From: Vagococcus luciliae
Lineage (GTDB): Bacteria > Bacillota > Bacilli > Lactobacillales > Vagococcaceae
Assembly: GCF_024637875.1 (NCBI RefSeq)
Contig: NZ_CP102451.1
Coordinates: 995,001-1,059,000 of the forward strand
Length of the DNA stretch: 64,000 nucleotides
Reading direction: 5' to 3'
Part shown: positions 50,601 through 57,568 of the stretch, piece by piece
Position numbering within the stretch: position 1 is the stretch's first letter
Layout: every line of letters begins with the position of its first letter
Translations under genes and position numbers: made by a program
The notes under the pieces: model-generated
The model's database searches: none
Told to the model about the DNA's origin: nothing
Seen by the model: the letters and a program-made list of their open reading frames with translations, nothing else

Positions 50601-50917
50601 TGACCACACCAACTAACGCCACTGGTGAGTTTAAAGAAGGCACACAAGAAGTGATCTATGTGTACAAGCCAATTAAACAAATTATTACTAAAGAGGGTAA
50701 TTCTAATGAAACGAATACGATAGAAAAACCATCAAGTAAGCCGATATCACAAGATGTAATAAAATATGAAAAGAAGAATAATAATGTCGTTTCAAAAAAT
50801 GAACTAACGAAAACATTACCTAAAACAGGTGATATAGAAAAAATAAACTATCTATTAATGGGATTAATATCAGTAATTGGTTCTTTTGGAATGTTAATTT
50901 TAAGAAGAAAAAAATAA
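47633..50917 (+). CDS. LPXTG-anchored adhesin with VWA domain and MucBP repeats
   Basis: This 1094-residue surface protein has a signal peptide (cleavage near residue 26, SVLAEKK). A von Willebrand A domain follows, with the metal site DGSGSM near residue 81, and then a pilus-tip-like linker. Eight tandem 74-residue MucBP-type repeats run from about residue 430 (VVKHVDESGK, YELVTTPTN, EVIYVYKPK). The wall anchor is LPKTGDIE, a hydrophobic helix and RRKK. Sortase should link it to peptidoglycan, with the VWA head binding host or mucin ligands. It diverges from a Mga-type gene, and a terminator follows. Confidence 0.93.
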   Translation: MKIKKISHFLMAVMVLPYFSGLSVLAEKKPINDAYDKQEEVVKETKWYKEKKITLKAKKSQEFVEPTPIDYEILIDGSGSMRDTGSLETTKAVLKDFINTRNKKTDRVGLSVFRGPGYDTVNNTMLYEVITDTISDYDNNFDELNQKIDGLKSGGLTPLLDGLNHSLNKMNTTSRKDARKVLIVFSDGHPNIGPKRDYVITKNALRGAEQYINPQVNYPGNKAIELRKEIDEFYEKGDIESDLYLQKEKELNELDNKFPLGYKNVNFDNPSDRVNKDFEGRRYENHIQEFYDLADMITKKATDIKKQGYEVYTIYLDNSKSDSYSKIINKNGEVESLFKNMAQDSNHYFSASNVNLLSQSFKELDNTIKKYTYEIHDDIEQGYTLMPETIKSDKDNVLVNHDDKQIQWTSSGVDYEELTVSYHIYKEISEGNVVVKHVDESGKELVEPETKTDTVGEKYETTSKEIPEYELVTTPTNANGEFKEGTQEVIYVYKPKADVPSVVEGTIVVKHVDESGKAVAKPETKTDEVGKKYETESKEIPGYELVTTPTNATGEFKEGTQEVIYVYKPKADVPSVVEGTVVVKHVDESGKAVAKPETKTDEVGKKYETESKEISGYELVTTPTNATGEFKEGTQEVIYVYKPKADVPSIVEGTVVVKHVDESGKAVAKPETKTDEVGKKYETESKEIPGYELVTTPTNATGEFKEGTQEVIYVYKPKADVPSVVEGTVVVKHVDESGKAVAKPETKTDEVGKKYETESKEIPGYELVITPTNATGEFKEGTQEVIYVYKPKADVPSVVEGTVVVKHVDESGKAVAKPETKTDEVGKKYETESKEIPGYELVITPTNATGEFKEGTQEVIYVYKPKADVPSVVEGTVVVKHVDESGKAVAKPETKTDEVGKKYETESKEIPGYELVITPTNATGEFKEGTQEVIYVYKPKADVPSVVEGTVVVKHVDESGKAVAKPETKTDEVGKKYETESKEIPGYELVTTPTNATGEFKEGTQEVIYVYKPIKQIITKEGNSNETNTIEKPSSKPISQDVIKYEKKNNNVVSKNELTKTLPKTGDIEKINYLLMGLISVIGSFGMLILRRKK
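48920..50674 (+). repeat. Eight tandem 222-bp MucBP-coding repeats
   Basis: Repeat units start at 48920, 49142, 49364, 49586, 49808, 50030, 50252 and 50474, with an exact 222-bp period. Unit 1 is divergent; units 2-8 are nearly identical at the DNA level, differing in a few bases (for example GTGACC versus GTGATT before ACACCAACT). Unit 8 breaks off into the stalk near 50674. Copy number may vary by recombination. Confidence 0.95.
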
Positions 50918-50945
50918 ATGCTATAAAACCATAGAAAAACAAGTG

Positions 50946-50991
50946 AAATCCATTTATATTATGTATAGACATAGTATAGGTGGATTTTTTT
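50946..50991 (+). terminator. Terminator of adhesin gene
   Basis: An 18-bp stem (50946-50963 with 50970-50987, three G-U pairs, 6-base loop) is followed by T residues. It lies 22 bp before the response-regulator start, which has no separate promoter that I can place. Confidence 0.8.
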
Positions 50992-51012
50992 ATCCTAAAA
51001 AGGAGTTTCAAT

Positions 51013-51696
51013 ATGAATCATAAAATATTTATTGTAGAAGATGATCCGATTATTAGTCAAGGTTTAAAGACACATCTATCTCAGTGGGGGTATGAGTGTT
51101 TTAGTGTAGACAATTTTGAACGTGTGTTAGATGAAATGTCAGATTGCCAACCAGATATGGTGCTAATGGATATTTCGTTACCCTATTATAATGGTTTTTA
51201 TTGGTGTGAACAAATACGACAAACATCGGAAATCCCGATTATATTTCTCTCGTCAGCCAGTGATAATATGAATATGGTCATGGCGATGAATATGGGAGCC
51301 GATGATTTTATTGCCAAACCATTCGATTTTTCTGTTTTAGTTGCAAAAACCCAAGCATTGCTCAGACGAAGCTACCAGTTTGGAAATGTAACGTCGTATC
51401 AAATGGGTGCGTATCAATTATTATTTCAAGATAATCGAGTAAAATATAAGGATGAAGTAGTTGATATATCACCAACAGAGTGCAAAATTTTATCTTTATT
51501 ATTTCAATATAAAAATCAAGTAGTGACTAAAGAGATGATTATGGAAAAACTTTGGGAGGGTGACGACTTCATAGATAGCAACACACTCTCAGTTAATATG
51601 ACACGTCTAAGAAAGAAATTATCTGTGATTCAACTTGATGACCATATTCAAACAGTGAAAGGGAAAGGCTACTTGTTAGATGGGTTAGATAGATGA
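51013..51696 (+). CDS. OmpR-family response regulator (BceR-like)
   Basis: The 227-residue protein has a receiver domain with the phosphoacceptor aspartate in MVLMDISLPYYNG near residue 53 and lysine in ADDFIAKPFDF. An OmpR-type winged helix follows (ISPTECKILSLLF, SVNMTRLRKKL, VKGKGYLL). Sequence and neighbours match Bce-type systems that respond to cell-wall peptide antibiotics. The start at 51013 follows an AAAAAGGAG ribosome site; the earlier ATG at 50980 is within the terminator. The stop overlaps the kinase start. Confidence 0.92.
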   Translation: MNHKIFIVEDDPIISQGLKTHLSQWGYECFSVDNFERVLDEMSDCQPDMVLMDISLPYYNGFYWCEQIRQTSEIPIIFLSSASDNMNMVMAMNMGADDFIAKPFDFSVLVAKTQALLRRSYQFGNVTSYQMGAYQLLFQDNRVKYKDEVVDISPTECKILSLLFQYKNQVVTKEMIMEKLWEGDDFIDSNTLSVNMTRLRKKLSVIQLDDHIQTVKGKGYLLDGLDR

Positions 51697-52688
51697 CACA
51701 ATTTTTAAAACATTATATTAAGGGAAAATGGGTCATTTATGCGTTGTTTGTTATGATGAGTGGCATGTTTTTGACGACGTTCTTTTTATATGACCTAACT
51801 TTAACTCCTTTTATGGATGGGTTATTATTCGTGTTCTTTATTTTAGTGATTTGGACACTAGTGGATATGAGAAAAGTATATAAAGAACACGAGATGTTGC
51901 AAGATATCATCGAACAAGAATCAGTCGATAATGTGTTGTATCAGCAACTTGATATAGGTGAAGATATGCTAAACAAGGATTATCAAGCATTGTTGAAAAA
52001 AGTAAGTTCCGAAAATCAACACTTAGAGAACCAACTAGTTAAGGAACAACAATTACTATTAGATTATTATGCTATGTGGAGTCACCAGATAAAGACACCT
52101 CTAGCGGCCTTACAAGTTTTAGTCGAAACAGAACCAGAGTCAACGACCAAAATAAAAAATGAAATTTCAACGATTGATGGCTACTTATCTATGATGCTTC
52201 ATTATTTAAAAATGACGAATTTAGAAGATGATTTAGTTTTAAAAAAAGTAGAACTATCAGGTGTTGTTAAAAAAGTAATCAAAAAATACCGCATGTTCTT
52301 TATACAAAAAGATTTGAGTGTGGAGTTGGTTCCATTTGAAAAAGAGATTGTCACAGATGAAAAATGGTTATTGTTTATTTTAGAGCAATTAATCTTTAAC
52401 AGTATCAAATACACAAAAATTGGCGGAATAAAAATTGAAATGAATAATGATACTCTAACTATCACTGACAGTGGGATTGGTATCTTACCACAAGATTTAC
52501 CACGGATTTTTGAATCAGGCTATACAGGATTTAATGGACGAGGACACCAAAAAGCAACAGGATTAGGACTTCATATGAGTCAAAATATTGCGACTCATTT
52601 AGGGATAATCTTAGAAATATCATCTGAAGTAGGAAAAGGAACAGTGGTTAGTATGACTTTTTCACAATTTGATAGTATGTATGATTAG
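51693..52688 (+). CDS. Intramembrane-sensing histidine kinase (BceS-like)
   Basis: The 331-residue kinase has two close transmembrane helices near residues 14-55 with almost no extracellular loop. The phosphorylated histidine lies in MWSHQIKTPLAAL near residue 130, and an HATPase domain follows (IFNSIKYTK, TDSGIGI, GRGHQKATGLGLHMSQ). Such kinases sense through a partner ABC transporter rather than directly. The partner permease and ATPase follow downstream, separated by a terminator. It overlaps the regulator gene by 4 bp. Confidence 0.92.
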   Translation: MTQFLKHYIKGKWVIYALFVMMSGMFLTTFFLYDLTLTPFMDGLLFVFFILVIWTLVDMRKVYKEHEMLQDIIEQESVDNVLYQQLDIGEDMLNKDYQALLKKVSSENQHLENQLVKEQQLLLDYYAMWSHQIKTPLAALQVLVETEPESTTKIKNEISTIDGYLSMMLHYLKMTNLEDDLVLKKVELSGVVKKVIKKYRMFFIQKDLSVELVPFEKEIVTDEKWLLFILEQLIFNSIKYTKIGGIKIEMNNDTLTITDSGIGILPQDLPRIFESGYTGFNGRGHQKATGLGLHMSQNIATHLGIILEISSEVGKGTVVSMTFSQFDSMYD

Positions 52689-52720
52689 CCAAACTTACTA
52701 AGTTGTAAGTTTGGTTTTTT
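52689..52720 (+). terminator. Terminator between BceS-like kinase and ABC genes
   Basis: CCAAACTTAC (52689-52698) pairs perfectly with GTAAGTTTGG (52705-52714), followed by TTTTTT. The transporter genes must then use their own promoter; TATCAT at 52753-52758 is a possible -10. Confidence 0.88.
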
Positions 52721-52795
52721 ATCTGTAAGTGTCCATGTATGGCAATGTTTTGTATCATAGAGATATCAAGTAAACAAGAAATAAGGAGAACGCAG

Positions 52796-53554
52796 ATGAA
52801 AATTTTAGAAGTGAATAATGTCAAAAAAACATATCATACACGTTTAGGGGGAGCGAAAGTTGAGGCGTTAAAGCAAATCAATTTTTCAGTGGAAGCTGGC
52901 GAATATGTTGCCATAATGGGAGAATCAGGTTCAGGAAAAAGCACACTGTTGAATTTATTAGCAACATTAGACAAACCAACTTCAGGTGATATTTTACTAA
53001 ATGGTAAAAACATGAATGACATTAAAGAAAAAGAAGCAGCTGCTTTTAGGCGAGAACACTTGGGATTTGTATTCCAACAGTTTAATTTACTGGACACTTT
53101 TTCGGTTCAGGACAATATTTTATTACCATTAGTTTTAGCTAAAACACCCCTTAAAGAGATGATGTATAGATTAGATAAACTAGCACCACAACTTGGGTTG
53201 AATAAATTGTTGGAAAAATATCCTTATGAATTATCTGGTGGACAACAACAACGTGTAGCTGCAGCAAGAGCATTGATTACACAACCGGATATTTTACTTG
53301 CAGATGAGCCGACAGGAGCACTTGACTCGAAAACTTCTACTCAACTTTTATCATTGTTTCAAGAAGTAAACAAACAAGGACAAACAATCGTTATGGTGAC
53401 ACATAGTGTGGTAGCAGCAAGTCATGCGAATAGAGTATTGTTTATCAAAGATGGTCAAGTATATAATCAAATATACCGTGGCTCACAAAACAATGATGAT
53501 TTTTTAAATCAGATCTCTGAAACGATGACGGTTTTGTTAACAGGGGAGGCGTAA
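52796..53554 (+). CDS. Bce-type ABC transporter ATP-binding protein
   Basis: The 252-residue ATPase has Walker A MGESGSGKSTLLNLL near residue 40, signature LSGGQQQRVAAARALI near 143 and Walker B ILLADEPTGALDSKTS. These are features of the MacB/BceA subfamily partnered with FtsX-type permeases. The start at 52796 follows AAGGAG; an upstream in-frame ATG at 52739 would add unrelated residues. The stop lies 1 bp from the permease start. It powers removal of peptide antibiotics from their lipid targets and signals to the kinase. Confidence 0.92.
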   Translation: MKILEVNNVKKTYHTRLGGAKVEALKQINFSVEAGEYVAIMGESGSGKSTLLNLLATLDKPTSGDILLNGKNMNDIKEKEAAAFRREHLGFVFQQFNLLDTFSVQDNILLPLVLAKTPLKEMMYRLDKLAPQLGLNKLLEKYPYELSGGQQQRVAAARALITQPDILLADEPTGALDSKTSTQLLSLFQEVNKQGQTIVMVTHSVVAASHANRVLFIKDGQVYNQIYRGSQNNDDFLNQISETMTVLLTGEA

Positions 53555-53555
53555 G

Positions 53556-55538
53556 ATGTTTTATTTAAAATTAGCCTTAACAAATTTAAAGAAAAATAAG
53601 CGAGCATATGCACCATTTATCTTATCGATGATTTTTTTGGTCAACGTCAATGTAATTATGCAAATTTTATTAAAAAATGATGGAATGAATTCTTTACCAG
53701 GAGCAGATTCAGCAAAATCATTGTTTGGATTTGGTTCAATCGTCATCTTAATCTTTACAACTATTTTTTCATTGTACACCAATAGTTTTTTGCTCAAACA
53801 AAGAAAAAAAGAACTAGGGTTATACAATATATTAGGGATGGGAAAACGTGAACTTGGCAAGATTTTATTTATCGAGACTATGTTGGTGTCTTTGTTTTCA
53901 ATAGTAGTTGGATTATTTACGGGGATTATTTTTTCAAAATTATCGTTTCTAATTTTGAAAAAAATGACAGGATTTGGTGAAGGATTTACTTATAATTTAA
54001 CGATGACGAGCTTAGGTTATGTAGTAGTATTTTTTATCGGTATCTTTTTATTACTTTATGTGATTAATATGATTCAGTTAAAACTAGTCAATCCTTTAGA
54101 ATTATTAAAAGGCACTCAAACAGGAGAAAAAGAACCAAAAGTAAAATGGTTAACAGGTATATCAGGGATTGTCTGTATTGGTGCTGGGTACTATATGTCA
54201 GTTACGATTGAGTCCCCTTTAAAAGCAATCAGTCTATTTTTTATTGCGATTTTACTCGTGATTTTTGGAACGTATGCCTTATTTATGGCAAGTAGCATCA
54301 TGATTTTAAAGGGGTTAAAACGGCGTAAAAAATATTATTATCAACCAACACATTTTATTGCGATTTCAAACATGATGTATCGAATGAAGCAAAATGCGGT
54401 TGGGTTAGCAAGTATCAGTATTTTAAGTACGATGGTACTAGTAACACTTAGCACAACAGGTAGTCTATTTTTTGGAATGGATAATGTCATAAAAAATCGT
54501 AATCCATATGATATGAGTCTGATTGTGCCACAAGACAAAGTAAAAGAAGTGGAATCATTATTTAAGTCAGAGGCTAAGAAATATGATGTTACATTAAAAG
54601 AAGTTGATCATGCAGATTTATCTGATGGATTAATGGTAATAAAAGACAATAATGATTATCAGTTATTATCTAAAGAAGCTAAAAATCTAAACGACTTTAG
54701 CAAATCAGAGTCTTTAAACTTTATGACACAAGATGAGTACAATCGTTTGGAAAAAACGAATTTAAAACTATCAGACAATGAGATTGCTTTTTATAGTATG
54801 AATGGTAAATTTGATGGAAAGTCAGCGTCGTTTGGTAACAAAGAATTTAAGGTTAAACAAATTATTGATAACATTACATTTATTCCAAGAGTAAGTGGTA
54901 TTTCAAATATGTTGTTTGTTGTTGTGGCAAATCAAAAAGTGATGGAAGACACAATAAAGGCTTTGGCACCAAATGACTATACAAATTATTTGGAAATCAG
55001 TCCGACAGTATACGCTAATTTTACTGGGGAAAGTGATAAACAGTTAGCTTATGCTAAAGAGATGAAAAGCAAATTGAAAGAGATGGGACTAACTGACAGT
55101 TTCTCTGCAGCTGCGATTGACAGAGAAGAATTACAAGCATTCACAGGTGGTTTCTTATTTTTAGGTATGATTTTAGGACTTAGTTTCACTTTAGCCACAG
55201 GGTTAATCATCTACTACAAACAAATATCAGAAGGTATGCAGGATGAACATCGCTATGATATTATGCAAAAGGTTGGCATGAGTCATCAAGAAGTGAAACA
55301 AAGTATTAGAGGACAAATCATTATGGTATTCTTTTTCCCGATTATCCTCGCGACACTTCACTTAGCTTTTGCGTTTCCTTTGATGAGTAATTTACTGATG
55401 TTATTTGGATTGAGTGATAAAGTGTTATTTATGATAATTTGTATCATTATGGTAGTAATCTTTTTGATGATTTACCTTGTGATGTATGCTCAAACATCTA
55501 AAGTCTATTATCGATTAGTTGAGAGAAAAGTAGTATAA
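53556..55538 (+). CDS. Bce-type FtsX-family ABC permease
   Basis: The 660-residue protein has about ten transmembrane helices and a large extracellular domain between helices 7 and 8 (roughly residues 310-530), the layout of BceB-type permeases. Four helices are visible in the N-terminal half, and a final FtsX-like set covers the last 140 residues. With the ATPase it forms a resistance and sensing complex for bacitracin-like or other lipid II-targeting peptides. The specific peptide cannot be read from sequence. Confidence 0.9.
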   Translation: MFYLKLALTNLKKNKRAYAPFILSMIFLVNVNVIMQILLKNDGMNSLPGADSAKSLFGFGSIVILIFTTIFSLYTNSFLLKQRKKELGLYNILGMGKRELGKILFIETMLVSLFSIVVGLFTGIIFSKLSFLILKKMTGFGEGFTYNLTMTSLGYVVVFFIGIFLLLYVINMIQLKLVNPLELLKGTQTGEKEPKVKWLTGISGIVCIGAGYYMSVTIESPLKAISLFFIAILLVIFGTYALFMASSIMILKGLKRRKKYYYQPTHFIAISNMMYRMKQNAVGLASISILSTMVLVTLSTTGSLFFGMDNVIKNRNPYDMSLIVPQDKVKEVESLFKSEAKKYDVTLKEVDHADLSDGLMVIKDNNDYQLLSKEAKNLNDFSKSESLNFMTQDEYNRLEKTNLKLSDNEIAFYSMNGKFDGKSASFGNKEFKVKQIIDNITFIPRVSGISNMLFVVVANQKVMEDTIKALAPNDYTNYLEISPTVYANFTGESDKQLAYAKEMKSKLKEMGLTDSFSAAAIDREELQAFTGGFLFLGMILGLSFTLATGLIIYYKQISEGMQDEHRYDIMQKVGMSHQEVKQSIRGQIIMVFFFPIILATLHLAFAFPLMSNLLMLFGLSDKVLFMIICIIMVVIFLMIYLVMYAQTSKVYYRLVERKVV

Positions 55539-55540
55539 GA

Positions 55541-55579
55541 AAAAACAGCGACGCAGAATCAAACTGTGTCGCTGTTTTT
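55541..55579. terminator. Bidirectional terminator between Bce permease and zinc-ribbon gene
   Basis: AAAAACAGCGACGCAG (55541-55556) pairs with CTGTGTCGCTGTTTTT (55564-55579) with one G-U pair. It closes the + strand permease gene and overlaps the end of the convergent zinc-ribbon gene. Confidence 0.9.
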
Positions 55580-55862
55580 ATTTATCATGTTTATCTATTT
55601 GTTTTTGTAATTTTTCTATTTTTTTCTTCTTTTGTTCAATTGATTTTTTTTGTTGCGTTTCTTTTATTTGTTTTATTCCTTCTCCTGTTTTACTTAGTAT
55701 TGCAGAGGAGGTATCAACAGTTTTATTAATAGCTGTTGATGATATTTTTTTGGTTTTCTTTAATACTTTCCCGGCTGTAATAGGAATGATCCTTGACTTA
55801 CAGTAGCTACATCTTTTTTGATTTGGGTTTATTTCACGACCACATTCTTTACAAGTAATCAT
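55578..55862 (-). CDS. Small zinc-ribbon protein with basic coiled-coil tail
   Basis: The 94-residue protein begins with a zinc ribbon, CKECGREINPNQKRCSYCK (two CxxC pairs, residues 4-22). A Lys/Thr-rich linker and a highly charged helix (KKSIEQKKKKIEKLQKQI) end it. No membrane segment is present. It follows the 310-residue gene by 20 bp on the same strand, so the two are probably one operon. I do not recognise a function; such proteins often bind DNA, RNA or partners. Confidence 0.75.
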   Translation of the reverse strand: MITCKECGREINPNQKRCSYCKSRIIPITAGKVLKKTKKISSTAINKTVDTSSAILSKTGEGIKQIKETQQKKSIEQKKKKIEKLQKQIDKHDK

Positions 55863-55882
55863 GTTATATGTTCCTTTCTTAA

Positions 55883-56815
55883 TTAATGAGTTTGTTCTAA
55901 AACAAGTGTTTCATTCATGGAAAGAAAATCATTTGTTTGACTTACGCTTTCCAAAACATCAGTCACAGCATGACTGAAAGGATTTGTTGCTTCTTTGAAG
56001 TACCCATCCACAGCTAGCTGGACATCTTTAGTTAATACAGTGTCCATTTCTTTATTGTACATATCAAGCGCATGGCTTAGGGCATAATGTTCTTCAAGTT
56101 CAGTATAACACTGAATCTGAATTTTAAAGCACTCATTGAATAAATATAAGTTTTGAAGTGACTGATTTGCTAAATCAATTGTTGATTTATCTTTAAAACG
56201 CGTTTTAGTATTGATTAATTTATCGACTTTATCTGTGAGTTGTTTATATAGCATGTGTTTTGTGTTTGTGACATCACTTAATATAGCGAGTAAGAATTCT
56301 TGTTTAAGTTTTTTATCTGAGAAAAGTAAAGCTTGTTCTAACTTCTCCTTTGCAGCAAAAGCTCTTGCATATCGATCGTTTTCAAAGTTTTGCAAAATAT
56401 CACTAATTCCTTGATTAAGCTCCTCAATTCCTTTTTCAATTTTTTGAAGTTTAACAAATAGTCCGGCAGCTAACATAGCAGGTCCTAACATAGGGGTAGC
56501 AAGTTCAGCTTTTATTGGTAGTTGTTTTACCATTTTTTTTGTTTTAGGATCTCTCACAATGGCTAAAGCATCACCATCAGCTTTTTGTAGAAATTCAAGT
56601 GAGCCATCTGTAAGTTTTTTACCAATATCGGTAGAAATGTCTACAACATATTTTGTATCTGTTTGTAGACTTTCAACTAAACCAGGAATCATTAAAGAGA
56701 TTTCTGCTAAATAATTCAATCCTTGTTTGCCTTTTGAAGGAGATGTCTTTTTGAAAAGAGGGCTTTTATTAATATTTAAATCTTTCGTAATTGTGTCTAC
56801 TTCTTTTATTTCCAT
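55883..56815 (-). CDS. Unrecognised 310-residue helical protein
   Basis: No family recognised. The protein is mainly helical, with a weakly hydrophobic patch (LATPMLGPAMLAAGLFVKL, residues about 115-133) and charged helices after it (KIEKGIEELNQGISDIL). There is no signal peptide or nucleic-acid motif. It is transcribed away from the restriction-modification operon, and its start is about 180 bp from the first restriction gene. The hydrophobic patch in an otherwise soluble protein is compatible with membrane association, but no toxin motif is seen. Confidence 0.72.
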   Translation of the reverse strand: MEIKEVDTITKDLNINKSPLFKKTSPSKGKQGLNYLAEISLMIPGLVESLQTDTKYVVDISTDIGKKLTDGSLEFLQKADGDALAIVRDPKTKKMVKQLPIKAELATPMLGPAMLAAGLFVKLQKIEKGIEELNQGISDILQNFENDRYARAFAAKEKLEQALLFSDKKLKQEFLLAILSDVTNTKHMLYKQLTDKVDKLINTKTRFKDKSTIDLANQSLQNLYLFNECFKIQIQCYTELEEHYALSHALDMYNKEMDTVLTKDVQLAVDGYFKEATNPFSHAVTDVLESVSQTNDFLSMNETLVLEQTH

Positions 56816-56890
56816 CGAATCACCTCAATTAAATAATTTACATATATTTTATCACTTATGTTAGATTTAATATATAATAAACAAAAAAAT

Positions 56891-56982
56891 AAAGTAATTT
56901 AACTAAAAAACATTGACGGATGTTTTTTCTTGGAGTATATTTAGTGAGTAATCAAATTAATACAATTTAACTAAATTACTTT
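56891..56982. repeat. Repeat pair bracketing the restriction operon promoter
   Basis: AATTTAACTAAA occurs as an exact direct repeat at 56896-56907 and 56964-56975. The wider arms (56891-56907 and 56966-56982) also match in inverted orientation at 15 of 17 bases, because each arm is nearly palindromic. They flank the TTGACG/TATATT promoter. Confidence 0.6.
56913..56941 (+). promoter_or_regulatory. Promoter of type I restriction-modification operon
   Basis: TTGACG (56913-56918), a 17-bp spacer and TATATT (56936-56941) form a clear sigma-A promoter directed at the genes starting at 56999. Confidence 0.75.
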
Positions 56983-56998
56983 AGGGAGAGGTGAAGAA

Positions 56999-57562
56999 AT
57001 GAAATTAGAAAATGTTTTAACAATTAAGTTAGGTTTAAACTTATCTCGTCAAAAAGATAAAGAAGATATCCCTATATATGCTAATAAAGATATGTTGGAC
57101 GATTTAGAACAATTAGACATTAATCCGCCAGAAAAAGAGATTATTCCATTTGATGATGGGACACATACTGTTAGAACAGGTGATATTGTTTATAATTTTA
57201 TTAATACAGTATGTGGCATTGTCAGTCCCAAACACGATGGAAAAACAATTAATCAAAATTTTGCTAAGATCATTATAGATGACGAAAAAATAGATGCGAA
57301 ATTTTTATGCTATTTATTAAATGAATCATCCGAAATTGAGCGACAAAAATTTATATCTTTTCAAGGGACAATAATAAAAAAACTATCGCCTAGTATGATA
57401 CAGGCTTTTGATGTCACGCTACCACCACTGGAAGCACAAAAAAAGATTGGACAATTATATTTTGATTCATTAAAACGGCGAGCTTTAAATAAAAGAGAGC
57501 AAGAGTTAGAAACTATTATAATAAAAAATGTATTAGATAACATGATGAAAGTTAAAAGGTGA
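56999..57562 (+). CDS. Half-length HsdS-like protein (single target-recognition-like domain)
   Basis: The 187-residue protein resembles one half of a type I specificity subunit. A recognition-domain-like region (TGDIVYNFINTVCGIVS, then TINQNFAKIII and KFLCYLLN) is followed by the usual switch LPPLEAQKKIGQLYFDS and a coiled-coil helix. It lacks a second domain, and its helix differs from those of the full HsdS (59154). It lies 6 bp ahead of hsdM, so it is co-transcribed. It may dimerise as an alternative S subunit or be a regulator; neither is proven. Confidence 0.78.
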   Translation: MKLENVLTIKLGLNLSRQKDKEDIPIYANKDMLDDLEQLDINPPEKEIIPFDDGTHTVRTGDIVYNFINTVCGIVSPKHDGKTINQNFAKIIIDDEKIDAKFLCYLLNESSEIERQKFISFQGTIIKKLSPSMIQAFDVTLPPLEAQKKIGQLYFDSLKRRALNKREQELETIIIKNVLDNMMKVKR

Positions 57563-57568
57563 ATATAA

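Noticed and set aside
48828-50612. Minus-strand open frames within the adhesin repeats, and the thought of a CRISPR-like array
   Set aside because: The minus frames recur each 222 bp as shadows of one coding repeat. Units are contiguous coding sequence without spacers, so it is not CRISPR.
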